Source of the DNA: Trichobilharzia szidati
Lineage: Eukaryota > Platyhelminthes > Trematoda > Strigeidida > Schistosomatidae
NCBI GenBank assembly: GCA_944472155.2
Contig: OX235272.1
Location: 10,276,354 to 10,340,353 of the forward strand
Direction of reading: 5' to 3'
DNA length: 64,000 nucleotides
Shown here in pieces: positions 43,565 to 55,595 of this stretch. The translations under genes and the position numbers were made by a program. Positions within the stretch are counted from its first letter, which is position 1. Each line of letters opens with the position of its first letter. The notes beneath the pieces are model-generated. The model had not been told where the DNA came from. It saw nothing but the letters and a program-made list of their open reading frames with translations, and made no database searches.

Positions 43565-44720
43565 ATGTAATAATAATAATCTTTGCTTGTGCCTTGCAGG
43601 TCATAGTTACTGATTTAGAAAGCTTATAAGTTCTTTTCTGACTTCTGACTCTCTCTCTCTTCACACAAAACCCCTGCTAAATATGGTGGCATGGTAGAAG
43701 TTTTATATCTAGTAGCTGTATGAGCGTAAATTCTTATGAAGTTTTGTTCTGACTTCACCCCGCGAAGATATACAAGAAGAAAGTTGAGAATAAAGAGGAG
43801 GATGTTCAATGGTATCAGACAAGATAACTTTAGCCAACTGCTTGCAAGAATTGAATTGCCTTTGACAGTAATGTCAGTTAGCTGAGTCGAAGGCACACGC
43901 CGCTAACCCTGACTGCTTACAGCCTTCAGTGTTCCACATAATATGACATAGTCTTTTTTGAGAATTCCAGGGAAGAATAGATGTGCGGAACAATAAAGAA
44001 TAGGAGTTTGGTAGAATACATGAATTATCAAATTGTAAGAGAAGGAAGAGGTTGAGTTATGCCAGCCGAAAGTTTCAACTTCTTTATGTAATAAATCAAA
44101 CGAAGGAGTTCTTTTAGAAATCAACAGGATATGAGACGACTACCAGAGGAGATTCGAGAACTATCGTCAATATTACAGGAATCATGCGACTGAATCAGTC
44201 TACGCACGCAAGTCTTGTTCGCATCTGAAACTAAAATCAACAAATAGTATGACACTTAGATGTATTTAGTTTAAGACCATTTAGATGAGACCATTTGTTA
44301 ACTTCAGACAAGAATCTATGCGTCGGTGGCACAGTGGTTAGGACTCTCGCCGACCATGCACATGGTCCGGGGTCCGATCCCCTGCCGGCGCACACCCGAT
44401 ATCTATGGTCGGCCTGAATTTGGGCTACCGATATCCATGCTGAAAATTCCACACTTGTACTGAAAATACGGTGTGGAATCAAGCTGTAAATAAAAATAAA
44501 ATATTCATCATATAAGAACAATCCAAAGCAGAAACAACAACTGGGATAGAAATGACTAGATCATTGGCATTATTTAATGAAGTTATCTTAGGAAGAATAT
44601 GGGATGTCATGCGAAAAGAAAGAAAGAAAGAAAAAAGGAATAGAAGACTGCTGGCATGATGGCTGGTGACTGCTGCAGAGAAACGATAACTTGGTAAGCT
44701 CAGTTGATAGAGCACTGTGT
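43565..44720 (-). mobile_element. CR1-like LINE, antisense, interrupted by SINE-B
   Basis: Minus strand reads LVISIPVVVSALDCSYMMN near 44560-44505, then (after the SINE) FLSEVNKWSHLNGLKLNTSK at 44317-44245, then VETFGWHNS and ILKKDYVILCGTLKAV (44090-43910), then TATRYKTSTMPPYLAGVLCEE at 43730-43660. Matches the CR1-like copy at 59580-60625 through its C-terminus. Stops between segments. Confidence 0.78.
44316..44510 (+). mobile_element. SINE-B: tRNA-like head with CR1-like tail
   Basis: A box TGGCACAGTGGTTAG (44327-44341), B box GGTCCGATCCC (44371-44381), a body with CCCGATATCTATGGTC, and a 3' tail GCTGAAAATTCCACACTTG, GTGTGGAATCAAGC, then A-rich. The tail matches the end of the CR1-like LINE at 60560-60615 (GCTGAAAATTCCATACC, TTTGGAATAAAGC). 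Inserted in a CR1 copy. Confidence 0.82.
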
Positions 44721-44855
44721 TGGTAATTCGGAGACTTCAGATTCGAACTCACTTTTCTTACCGAAATTTTCATCCCACCTTCAATCATTACACATTGAAA
44801 AATAATGAAACCAACATATGACATTTTCTCTCCACTTTATGAGGCATCGACTTCC
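44721..44855. other. short unassigned stretch with a tRNA-like trace
   Basis: GGTAAGCTCAGTTGATAGAG at 44693 looks like an A box and AGATTCGAACTC at 44750 like a B box. Possibly another tRNA-derived SINE head; no cloverleaf verified. Confidence 0.35.
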
Positions 44856-44859
44856 TCCA

Positions 44860-45235
44860 CTTGTCTAGGCACCATCGCTTCACCTACATGTCAGCGGAAT
44901 GGATGAGCGTCTCAAAACTAGCCTTCGTCAGTCTGAAACCAATTTGGAAATCTTATGTACTAACTCAGCAGCATAAAGAAAAAGATTAGAATTTCTAACA
45001 TCATTTGTTCTATATGGGTTGGAAACTTGGTGTGCGCGTCATAGAAAGCATCTCCACACAGGTTGTAGACTTTTATTGACAGCTACCCTACTTCGCTGGT
45101 TCCATAATGAAGATCAAATGATCGGCCAAATTGAAACTCTTGGAGCGAACCAACAAAGAAGCTATCGTTCAACAAATATTTGGGAGAAAATGGATATGGA
45201 TTGGATGCACTCTACTGAGGAGACCCACTGACTAC
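44860..45235 (+). mobile_element. RTE-1 3' fragment
   Basis: GGCACCATCGCTTCACC to GGATATGGATTGGATGC: the stretch between the leader CAGC run and the 3' end, decayed; the tail is missing. Confidence 0.6.
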
Positions 45236-45310
45236 CTGAATAGGGTCAGTCGGTAGTCAACATCAGATTGTTATTCAGGTGTTACTTTGCAGAATTTGAA
45301 ATTAATGTAC

Positions 45311-45511
45311 TGGTCATTCAATCGGGTCGCAGTGGCTTAACTGTATATCAGCTCACCTTGTAATCCACCTCTATGGGGGGCGTGCCGATGAAGAGTCCAA
45401 AACTGGGACGAAACAACTGTCCAGTACTCCCAGTTGGTTTTCTCTCTAACCGATGTCAGTAGAAGATGATGTCCTCTAATCAATCAAATCCCTGCGAACC
45501 AACACCTGATT
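45311..45511 (+). mobile_element. SINE-A fragment
   Basis: Sense: GGGTCGCAGTGGCTTAACTG, then a ribozyme with core ATGAAGA (C3 changed), stem II GTCC/GGAC and GAAA, GTC intact, ending TCAAATCCCTGCGAACC. Confidence 0.75.
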
Positions 45512-46087
45512 TAGAGGGATCATTGAAACCAGTGAGCACTTGATAAATGTTATGTCCTATTTTCGGCACTCACCGCCCTGTGAGGGATCAGTGGTCTTTC
45601 TAACTGATGAGTTGGCTGGTGACGGGAATCTAACCATTGGAATCAATCCAAAACTCCCCACCAATGCCACAGTCTAAAATTCACATTTCTCTATGTACTT
45701 CATCTTTCTATCTCATCTATTTACACTCATGTCTGTTGAACTTTTTGTTTACTTTCCTTATTCAAATTTACATTTCTGATGTCTGTTTATGATTCCTAAT
45801 CATCTTACTCTATATGATCGATAAACGGTGAGTTATAACTTTTTAACATTATTTACAAGAAGTGAGTAATATTCATCAAAGTACATATGAATAATATTTA
45901 ATAAAAAAAATTGGAGTTACCGTGGCAGCAATAATACAAACTGTAAGCAGTTAGAGATTGGATAATATTGATAACCCATAAAAGACTATATAGCGGGCTT
46001 TATAAGATGTCTGAGCTAAACTCAAAAGGTAGTTTAAACACTCCTCAGTAAGATTAATACTCAGTCGTGATTTTCGATTTGCAAATA
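45512..46087. other. no recognised feature
   Basis: AT-rich intronic DNA; no gene or named repeat. Confidence 0.4.
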
Positions 46088-46325
46088 TTTTTTTTATCCT
46101 TCACGTTCCTCAGTGGAACATAGGGCTTCAAGCTAGTGGCTTGAAGTTTCTGTAGCAGTGTTTATTTTACAGGATGGGGTTGCTAGCCTCATGCCCAACC
46201 TTTCCTCTTCATCAGCATTATTTCTGGCTTAGAGAGGTAAAGGAGTGCGTCGGCCAGGGTTCGCACCCCGGACCATGTGCATGGTTGACGAGCGTCCTAA
46301 CCGCTATGCCACCGATGCACGATTT
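46088..46325 (-). mobile_element. SINE-C: tRNA-like head with RTE-1-derived body and tail
   Basis: Minus strand order: head (GGTGGCATAGCGGTTAGG, B box GGGTGCGAACCC), a segment GGTTGGGCATGAGGCTAGC matching the 5' leader of RTE-1 (compare 9990-9965), then GCTACAGAAACTTCAAGC, then the RTE-1 3' end GAAGCCCTATGTTCCACTG and an A-rich end. Further copies at 48176-48340 and 60695-60915. Confidence 0.78.
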
Positions 46326-46489
46326 GCAAATATACTCAAGTGAAACTAAGAGTATATGAGATCATGAAAAAGAATTTTTTACTTCATGAGATTGAAATTA
46401 GTTCGGTGAGCTGAAATCACTAATATAGACAATTGCGCAATCAGTATACTCAAAACTAAAATCAAAATACAGTTAAGAAACTGATTATG

Positions 46490-46895
46490 AATTGATATCA
46501 GTTAGAGAATCATTGAAAACCCATTAGGTCCTAGGCAGCTATTTCGTCCTGCTTTGGAGCGGATCCATGACTCCAATGGGACTCGTACCCAGCATCTTCA
46601 TATTACGTGGTAAGCCGGCTGAACATCGAGCCACTGGTAGAAAATTAAGTGACCAATAAACAATCCTAACTTCTGTCAATTCCCCATTTTTAGCGCCACC
46701 GCCAGCCAACATCGTCAGCGAGTGTTTGTCTTTACACGGGACCTCGTGAACTCCGGTGTTCACCACTTCTCTCGGCATGGATGCATGCCGACGAAGAGTT
46801 ATAAACGAGGATGAAACAACTATCCAGTACTCCCTGGTTTTCAACAGGTTTCGTAAATGACTAATCAAATCCCTACAAACTAACATTTATGTGAT
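46490..46895. mobile_element. SINE-A inverted pair, decayed
   Basis: Antisense 46490-46720 (GATATCAGTTAGAGAATC onward) and sense 46780-46895 (CGACGAAGAGTTATAAACG to ATCAAATCCCTACAAAC). Both ribozymes are damaged. Confidence 0.68.
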
Positions 46896-46995
46896 GCAGG
46901 GAAATTCTATTTGAAAATGAACTCAGTCCTTCATTTTTCTTCTTGAAGGGTCTGAACAATAGTAAGTCGGAAGTCAATTATAAATTGTTGTGAGC

Positions 46996-47950
46996 TCATG
47001 TTTAATAATAATAATATTAATAATAATAATAATAAGGATGACGGCTTTAAGGCAAACAGTAATTTTGATACAATGTGGAATTTCCAGCATGTAGTACAGT
47101 ATGGCATATAAATCTTTTTCATTATACGGGTAATAATTAAAACAGAGGCGCTTACATTGATAATATATTGTTCAATATAAATCTGAATAAAAGATTAAAA
47201 TTTAGTTGAAAATATTAAGAACAATCTAATAGGGGAAAAAAGAATAAAATAGGGCCGTTTACTTGGAGTTCCGCAATAAAATGGTAGTGTCCTGCCTTAC
47301 ACACTTCTCTCATCATATAAAATGTATTCCGGTCAAATAAGGTATTGTAGAGATTTCATACTCAGTCGTCCGAGCACAATGTCTCCCATAGTTGCTTCTA
47401 CTTCTGCTACCTCCCTGATGAGATGCAAGAGGGTGGAGTTGTGGATAGAGAGGATACTCATGGCCTGATAAGGTAGTGTCCTCTAATTTCTTGTATGAAT
47501 CCAGCTGTCTATCTACAACAGTACTAACAAGTAGATTTAGTGACACTCCACTCGCTCTACTGAGTGCCCTTCATAGCGTAAAGAAGTCATTCTTAATTAG
47601 CCGAGGAAAGATTAAGAAGGGAGGGGGGTGGGGGACAACAGAGAAGGACAGGTAGAATAGATGAAAAAACCAATTGTATAAGTAGAAACAGACTAAGTGA
47701 TACCAGACAAGGTAACTTTCTAAAACTTAACATCGGATGGGAAGACCAGGAAAAGTGATCAGAGGAAATAGACACTTCAAGTTATGTATTTAACATTTCA
47801 ATAGGTTTCAGTCTTAGTGTCACCTATGACAGTGGAAACATGCGAACTAACCAATTCATGTAAGTCGCACTCGAGTCTGACAGTGAAACTGATGACCTGA
47901 CATTTGCGATCCAAAGACAAAATTGGAAGATCAAAACGAAATAAAACGGA
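46996..47950 (-). mobile_element. CR1-like LINE 3' part, antisense
   Basis: TAA-type tail at 46996-47030, then the CR1 end (minus: GGAAATTCCACATTG). Minus 47546-47313 encodes SLNLLVSTVVDRQLDSYKKL and RTTEYEISTIPYL. Further upstream SSDHFSWSSHPMLSFRKL (about 47770-47715) and CDLHELVSSH (about 47870). Confidence 0.75.
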
Positions 47951-48175
47951 GAAAAGTAGATTTATTTTTATTTTTTTATTTTTTTTAGATACATTATGTT
48001 GGATAGAAATTACAGTAGCCCAGTGGTTTACGTAGGCTACCGACAGACTATGAAAAGCTTGATTGAAAACGCTTCACTTCAATCACTTGGGAAAATCTTA
48101 ATAAATTTAGTATCCTCTGAACATCTAATATTTTTGAACGATTTGCAGATCTCGAAAAAAGTGCGCCGTATCCAC
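47951..48175. other. no recognised feature
   Basis: Contains a poly-T tract at 47965-47987. Confidence 0.35.
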
Positions 48176-48340
48176 TTTTTTTTTCCTTCACGTTCTTCAG
48201 TGGAACATAGGGCTTCAAGCTAGTGGCTTGAAGTTTCTGTAGCAGTGTGTGTTTTACAGGATGGGGTTGCTAGCCTTATGCCCAACCTTTCCTCTTCATC
48301 ACCATTATTTCTGACTTAACGAGGTAAAGGAGTGAGGATC
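48176..48340 (-). mobile_element. SINE-C, head missing
   Basis: Same body and tail as 46088-46325 (GGAACATAGGGCTTCAAGC, GATGGGGTTGCTAGCC), 5'-truncated before the tRNA-like head. Confidence 0.72.
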
Positions 48341-48844
48341 CACTTGGTATCTGGTAATTGCACTTTGTGAATACCTGCTTCCTGTTAGGCAGACATTTTT
48401 TGAAAGTATGCTTAAGAAACCGTATAAAAACCCTTCTGTCTGTCTTTTAAATGCATTTGCTACCTCGGGGTACCTATCTAGTCTAGGCTGGTTCTGTCAA
48501 GCATCTGATGCTGTATAAGAATACAAGTATAGCCACAGAGAAACACCTTTTCACAGCTCCTTTCAATTATTTGTCAATACATCGGGATACTGCTGCAAAA
48601 CGACAGTTTGTACAGAATAACAATGAACTGTCATTTATTTAATCGTCTTCTGATCAACTGCATACAGCGATTTATTCAACCTAACAGTAGGATCACAATC
48701 CTTAGGATACCATCAAGAGTCCAAGGAGGCCATTTTTAGACAAGTCTTCGGTAATATGAAACGACAGATATCTTGCTGTGTAGATTCGATAACTTTTTCT
48801 AAAGTATTTATTTGAACGACTCCACAGTTGTTAGTAGTATGTAG
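48341..48844. other. no recognised feature
   Basis: Intronic. CTACCTCGGGGTACCTATC and GCTGTATAAGAATACAAG around 48460-48530 could belong to an unknown LINE, but I cannot place it. Confidence 0.35.
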
Positions 48845-50365
48845 GAGTAAATGTGAACACTTCAAAAGACTTTTAAATCGACCACCACCTACAACGCGCC
48901 CAATAATACCGACAGCTTAAGCACAACTACCCGTGGATATCAATGCAAGAACTGGCGCGGCATTATACTCCTGTCCATCACAAGCAAAATACTAAGCTGC
49001 ATCATCCTGGAGAGAATGAAACAAGCCCTGGATGGAAAACTTCGAATAGAACAGGCTGGGTTCAGGAGGAACAAGTTATGCGCGGATCAAATCACAACCC
49101 TATGTAACATCCATCATTGAAAAGAGCTTGGAATGGCAGTCACCTCTCTATCTCAACTTCATCGACTTTGAAAAGGCCTTCACCAGACAGCGTCGATCGA
49201 GAGGTGATTTGGAAACTACTTCGCTACTACGGGTTGCCACCAACAATTACACATCTCACCCAACAGTTGTACGACAATGCTGCATGCCAAGTAATCCACA
49301 ATAAGAAACTCACGGAATCCTTCGAAGTGAAGATGAGACTAAGACAAGGCTGGCTGCCTACTATCTCCATTGATTTTCCTGATTGTGGTAGACTGAATAT
49401 TGTGACAGACAGACAGACAGTGGCGGGCAGCGAGAAAACAGGCATAAAATGGACCCACACAATAAACTTGGAGGATCTGGACTTCGCCGATGATATATGT
49501 CTGATTTTCCGCTAAGTGGAAGATATGCAAATGAAAAGCAACAAGTTGGCGCAAGAAGCATCAAAGGTGGAAATTCCTTCAAGGGAACATAGAGAAAACG
49601 GAGGTGATGAAGATTCCTGGTCAAGACCAACAGCAACAGCAACAACGACAGCAGACAACAACCAGCAAAAATGGAAGAAATCTGAAAGAATCAACCTCCT
49701 TTACTTACTTACCTACCTATCTACCTATCTGGGAAGCATCGTTTCAACCACAGGCAAACGGGAGTGACGAGGGTATCAAAGCAGAGAGGATCGGTAAAGC
49801 AAAGCAAGCTTTCATTTCTCTCAAGTTTGTGTGGAGATCAATAGCACTCCTCAGCATGAAAATGAAAATAAGATCCGGATTTTCAACTCTAATAATGAAG
49901 TCAGTGCTACTTACCATACGGATCAGAGACTTTGCGCGTCATGAAGAGCACTTCAAACAAAATACAGACTTTCATCAACAGCTGTTTTCGCTCGAAATCA
50001 GATGGCCAGCAAGAAAGGATCAGCAACAGTGATCTCTGACAATGAGCGAACCAACCCAGCAGGAAGTAATTGTGCAACAAATATGTAGGAAGAAATGGAG
50101 ATGGATTGGCTGGCCATACTCTGAAGAAACCATCAAATGGCATCACTAGACAGGCCCTTGAGTGGAACCCGAATGAAAGGGAAGCGGCGAGTTGGCTGTC
50201 AGTGCGAGTGAGGGGTGACTTGGAGGAGGTGATGTGAAGAGGGGATGAAAGCATGTGGGCAGATGTGGAGACAGGTGAAAACTTTGGCACCGAACCGAAC
50301 TCAATGGAGAGGTGCGTCTGAAGCCCTATGTTCCTCTAGGAATTAAAGGAAATAATAATAACAAT
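48845..50365 (+). mobile_element. RTE-1, truncated copy with internal deletion
   Basis: Starts at GAACACTTCAAAAGACTTT (reverse-transcriptase N-terminus). Around 48940 the sequence jumps directly to AACTGGCGCGGCATTATAC, an internal deletion relative to the 40.3-kb copy. 49117-49515 encodes REVIWKLLRYYGLPPTITHL and EDLDFADDICLIF: the FADD catalytic box is intact here. Ends GAAGCCCTATGTTCCTC with AATAATAATAACAATAA. Frames are broken elsewhere. Confidence 0.85.
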
Positions 50366-50511
50366 AATAATAGTAGAAGATGTTACTTGATAGCCACATC
50401 TAGACACTAGGTTTCATCGATCACATTCAGCGTTGGATATTTCGAAAAGCAATGATTTAGGTGGATATGATTGCGACGAAGACACTTCCAGTAGTGCTTG
50501 GGATATTTTTT
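50366..50511. other. short unassigned stretch
   Basis: No feature recognised. Confidence 0.3.
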
Positions 50512-50695
50512 TTTTTGATTTACAGCTTGATTCCACACCGTATTTTCAGTACAAGTATGGAATTTTCAGCATGGATATCGGTTGCCCAAATTCAGGCATA
50601 CCATAGATATCGGGTGTGCACCGGCAGGGGATCGAACCCCGGACCATGTGCATGGTCGGCGAGAGTCCTAACCACTTTGCCACCGACGCACAGTG
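50512..50695 (-). mobile_element. SINE-B, full copy
   Basis: Antisense of the 44316-44510 unit: T-rich start, CAGCTTGATTCCACACC, CATAGATATCGGGTGTGC, GATCGAACCCCGG (B box) and CTAACCACTTTGCCACCG (A box). Confidence 0.82.
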
Positions 50696-51074
50696 CAGCT
50701 CTTTAGAAAACTGATTCTTGTGTTCGCTATGGCTAGCTTGGCAGAAAATTTAAGAAAGATATCAAGTTCTTTCACTTTCACAAGGTTCTTGCTCTGCTTC
50801 AAATCACCGAAAACACTCATTGAGTCATGAAGAAAATAGAAGACAATTCAGTGGAGAAGATTTTCTTTATAGACGAAATCATCTTCAAGGAGCTGAATAG
50901 TCGTTTTTATATTTACCGAAAGATGTACAGTAGTCTATTACTGATTGGTAGGGGGGAGGGGGTAACATAATTGATGTAATCACTCAGAAGTGGTTTCAGA
51001 AGTAAAAATAAAAGTTGTAAATTACTAGTACTCAACGGCGCAAAAGGAGAAAGCCTTAGAGATTTGATAAATTG
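50696..51074. other. mostly unassigned; one PLE-A repeat scrap
   Basis: 50850-50920 (GAGAAGATTTTCTTTATAG, AAGGAGCTGAATAGTCG) resembles the antisense lineage-A PLE terminal repeat. Confidence 0.4.
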
Positions 51075-51400
51075 TTTACAGGATTTCATCCATTGGAAAA
51101 CCTGGGAGTACTGAACACCCGTTTCGTTCTGGTTTGGGACTCTTCACCAGTACGCACCCAACACCATATTTCGAACCCAGGACCTTCTGGTTACAAGGCC
51201 GGTGAGCTAGCTCTTAGACCATTAATCAGCCACTGGGACCCGATCCAATAGCCAGCCCATGAGTTCTAACTTCTGCCACTTCACGACATAGCGCGACCGC
51301 TAGCCAGTGTCTTCGGTGGCGAGTATTAGTCCTCCCACCCGACCTGTTGCACCTTACTGGTCACGACTTCCCACTAGAACCCAGGTAACTACCTGTTACT
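51075..51400 (-). mobile_element. SINE-A copy
   Basis: Antisense; B box region TTTCGAACCCAGG near 51170. The sense ribozyme reads GTGAAGA (C3 changed to G) with intact stem I and GAAA. Confidence 0.75.
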
Positions 51401-51640
51401 GAGTGAGAATAAAGGTGGTAGTTGAGTGTCAATTTAACAAGTGCGAGGAAGGTGTGGAAATGTGTAAAGAAACATGTGAGAGTGATAATAGTGAAATGAT
51501 TATTAAAACAAAAGCAAACTAAAAGTAAAATTGTCAATTAAAAATAAAATTTTTCATAGGAAACGACTAATAAAGAGGTTAAGACCATTAGTTAGGGTTA
51601 TTGTTTGCATCATCAAAGTGTTTCAAAAAATTTGATGAAT
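51401..51640. other. unassigned
   Basis: AT-rich; may be terminal-repeat sequence of the following PLE. Confidence 0.3.
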
Positions 51641-52465
51641 AGTTAAACTGTAATCAGGTGGGGGGTGGGTGAAGATCAGTAAGTATTGACAAGGGTTGCA
51701 TAATTCGAGAGACACCCAGAAAATGGGATGTTAGTGAAACAGCACAGAGACAAGTGTCCATAATCAATTATATAATGGGTAGAAAGAGTAAATGAAGGAT
51801 TGTTTAAGGGAAAGATGTTGCTGAAAAGTCATACAAAAATTCAAAAAAAGTATTATTAACAAAGTAATAGAACTTGGAGCGGACGTGGGTGGGTAGAGAA
51901 GCCTATTCTGTGTACATAAATCAGGGTTTTCTATTTGGACCGCTAAGGCCTTTGCAATGCATAGTATACGGAAGCTTACGGTCTTCAACAGGAGGCTTCT
52001 TCTGACATTGTAGATGACTTTGAATGAATTCTCCTTGCATACTGAGTGACCAGTGTTCAATATATGTTCAATTATGGTACTCCATATTGATCCACTGTTA
52101 TCTTTTCATAGTCAGGTGGGATAATGTTATTTGACTCTTTCAGATAAAACACCCATCGAACGACCCATATATCCAGCTCCACATAAGCAAGTAAATTGGT
52201 AGATACACACAGAAGTGGACAAATGCGATAGTTTACCTTTGGAGTTGTTGAAGAACAATGGACGGACTGAGAACAGAAATCGTAATTTAGCAGCAGAGAA
52301 TGTTCTTGTCACTGAGTTCGATATTGATCTCCAAAGGATATCGTCCAGAATGTCGCCTTTGAACGCCACATTCATGTATAGCATCTTCTTTGGCAAAGAG
52401 ATGGGTTGTTCTTTGTTGATTTTCGGCTTTTTGATGATATTTTTACAATAGTATAAATACATATG
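51641..52465 (-). mobile_element. Penelope-like element fragment, lineage A
   Basis: Minus 52462-52127 encodes the end of the protein: LPKKMLYMNVAFKGD, FSAAKLRFLFSVRP, VCIYQFTCLCGAGYMGRSMG (GIY-YIG with YIG changed to YMG). After a frame break 52060-51764 continues HSVCKENSFKVIYNVRRS and AKALAVQIENPDLC. The segment before the nuclease is the longest upstream PLE reading in the window, but no reverse-transcriptase catalytic motif is included. Confidence 0.8.
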
Positions 52466-52659
52466 GTCTATGGCATCAGAATTGCTCTGTTTTTTACTCG
52501 TATCTTATTGACGCTCATTCAGACTGGTGTATTTCTAATGAGTATACTATATAATCTGTCATTTCAACAAACCACCTCGTCAAATATCTGATCCCTGAAT
52601 CAAAGTTCAATGATCCATGAAGTTCCAACTTATATGGACTTCACGATATACTATATATC

Positions 52660-53065
52660 ACGATATACCAGCCAGACCTTTATCAACAGTTGTCTTCGTT
52701 CTATACTGAAGATCAGATGGCCGGAAAGAATCACCAACAAGAAACTATGGGAAGAAACAAAACAAGAACCAATCGCTCAACAAATATGCAGGAGAAAGTG
52801 GAGATGGATTGGACACTCACTGGCTGAGGAGGCCGTTGGGTGACATCGCGCGTCAGGCCAATGCTCGAGTGGAACCCGAAAGGGAAGTGGCGAGTGTGAC
52901 GTCGAAGGGTGACATGGAGGAGATTGTGTGAAGAGGAGTTGAATCAGTATGGACTAACATGGATGCAGGTGAAAAGTACAGCAGAAGACAGAAGCAAGTG
53001 GAGACGTGTAGTTGAAGCCCTATGTTCCACTAGGAACCCAAGGGAACAGTAATATAATAATAATA
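52660..53065 (+). mobile_element. RTE-1 3' fragment
   Basis: Encodes QTFINSCLRSILKIRWPERI, TNKKLWEETKQEPIAQQICR, RKWRWIGHSL (52674-52830), then the 3' end GAAGCCCTATGTTCCAC, GGAACCCAAGGGAAC and a TAA-type repeat. Closest by eye to the 6831-10064 copy. Confidence 0.82.
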
Positions 53066-54149
53066 CCAGCCAGTATCATAAATGAGCATTTACTGACCAA
53101 TGCATCTCATCACAACTTAAAGACATCCACTGGTGAGGAAGACATTTACATGTTAGATTATGGTTGATTTATTGTCGGATTTGGAATAATTCCAACAGAG
53201 GCAGCATTCAGTAAATTACCTAACACTTCATTAAATAACCTTATAATTATCTTATAAAAAATATCTGACTGTTAGAACAATAACATGTCAGTTGGATATT
53301 TCAATGTTAATTTTGTACAAACATCAGTCATAATTATTCGTGAAATTAAGGTTTCTACACCCAGCATGAAGTAACTGTCCGTCTCTATCTCTCTTTGTCT
53401 CTCTCTCCCCACCTCTGTAAGTAGTATGTACAAAACTTTGCTTTAGGCAATATAACATTTTTGTTTCCCTCACTCACTCACGCACATACACACACACACT
53501 GACATACTCGTGGTAACACTAAAACAATCGCATACTTCTGTGAATTATGCAAAATTCCTGTTGCATAGGTACGTACAATCGTACATGAGTGTGTGTGTGC
53601 GTGCATGAGTTTGTATCTGGGGGAGGATGAATTAGCCTATATTATCTCATCATTGCCTTCTATGCTACTGACCATCTCCACCATCATCGAGCCCCGCCCC
53701 CCCCCGCCTCGTCTGCCTCTTTCCCTCTCTCGCAGTATGGCATAAATTCGCATCATTTGGTCGACATTGTAAATAGGCTAATTAGATTAATTCATCATCA
53801 TCATCGGCAGCATTTATTTATTTATTTATTTAATTCTGCCTTACCCACACAAGGGGAGAAATAATAATAATAATGAACGAGGAGTAGTAGAGTGGCCTAA
53901 TTAATCTTTGACTTTATTGGCCTGTTATACAATGAAGGTCAATAGGAGTGATAGTAATAATAATAATAAGTATAATCATAATCATAATTCCCTTGTTCCC
54001 TTGTTCATTTTATTCCCAAAGGGCTGTTAGTTTCTCCTGATTCCTCTTCTTCTTCCTCATCGATCATCTGTGGATTATTGTGGTTTGGATAAAAGTTAAG
54101 TCATCATAATTCACACTGATTTATGTTAAATTAACATAGAAATAACTAT
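53066..54149. other. no recognised gene; simple repeats
   Basis: Contains CT-rich (53380-53410), CA (53480-53500), GT (53588-53602), poly-C (53697-53706), TTTA (53813-53832) and TAA/ATAATC runs (53860-53990). Confidence 0.5.
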
Positions 54150-55595
54150 TTGATGAATAGTAGGAAAGAAGGCAAAGTACCCGAGGAATGGAAGAAAGGA
54201 TACTTATTCAAACTACCAAAGGAAGGAGACCTAAGTCAATGCAAGAACTGGCGCGGAATTATGCTCCTGTCCATCCCAAGCAAAATACTAAGCTGCATCA
54301 TCCTGGAGAGAATGAAACATGCCAACCTGGATCAAAAACTTCGACCGCAACAGGCTGGATTCATGAGAAACAAGTCATGCATTGATCAGATCGCCACATT
54401 ACGGATCATCATTGAATAAAGCTTGGAATGGTAGTCAACTCTCTATCTCAACTTCATTGACTCTGAAAAGGCCTTCGACAGCGTCGATGGAGAGGTGCTT
54501 TGACAACTACTTCGCTACTATGGGGTGCCACCGACAATTATACATCTCATCCAACAGTTGTGCGACAATGCTGCATGCCAAGTAATCTACAACGGGAAAC
54601 TTACGGAATCCTTCGAAGTGAGGACAGGAGTAAGACAAGCTGGTTGCAGTAAACTGCATAATGCGACAAACAGTGGCGGGCAGCGAGGAAACAGGCATAA
54701 AATGAACTCACACAATAAACTTGGAGGATCTGGACTTCACTGATGATATGTGTATGTTCGATTTCCCACAAACTGGAAGATATGCAAATGAAAAGCAACA
54801 AGTTGTCAGCAGAAGCGTCCACAGAAGATAGGACTTCACTTCAGGTGAACATAGAGAAAACAGAGGTGATGAAGATTCCTGGGCAAGAACAACAACAGAC
54901 AACGATCAGCATAAATGGGAGTAACCTGAAAGAAGCAACCTCCTTCACCAACCGATCTGGGAAGCATCGTTTCAACTACAGGCGGATGGAACTGACGAGG
55001 ATATCAAAGCGGTGAGGATCGGGAAACCAAGACAAGCTTTCATTTCTCTCAAGTTTGTGTGGAGACCAACCCTCAGCACTCACCATGAGAAATAAGATCC
55101 GGATTTTCAACTCCAATGTGAAGTCAGTGATACTTTACGGATCAGAGGCTGGCACTGCGGGTCATAAAGAGCATCTCAAACAAACTACAGGCCTTCATTA
55201 ACAGTTGTCTTCGCTCAATACCACTCAAGATCAGATGACCGACCAGAAAAGATCAGCAACAGAAAGGGATCTCTGGCAATGAGCGAACCAACTCAGCAGG
55301 AACCGATTGTGAAACAGATATGCAGAAGGAAATAGAGATGGATTGGCCATACTCTGAGGAAACCATCAAGTGACATCACTAGACAAGCCATTGCTCGAGT
55401 GGAACCCAACTGAATGGGAAGCGGCGAGTTGGTCGTCAGTGCGAGGGTGACTTGGAGGAGGTCATGTGAAGAGGAGATGAAAGCGTGTGGGCAGACATTG
55501 AGCCAGGTGAAGACTCTAGCAGAGAACCGAAGGGAATGGAGACGTTTGGCTGAAGCCCTATGTTCATCTATGAATTAAAGGAAACAATAATAACA
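54150..55595 (+). mobile_element. RTE-1, 5'-truncated copy
   Basis: 54150-54415 encodes PEEWKKGYLFKLPKEGDLSQ, NWRGIMLLSIPSKILSCIIL, NKSCIDQIATLRIIIE; later frames give FEVRTGVRQAGC, where the sequence after RQ is deleted, and DLDFTDDMCM (FADD changed to FTDD). 3' end GAAGCCCTATGTTCATC with AATAATAACAATA. Confidence 0.85.

Noticed and set aside
44326..44400. Apparent tRNA gene
   Set aside because: A and B boxes are good, but the sequence recurs with LINE-derived tails and no clean acceptor stem; it is a SINE head.
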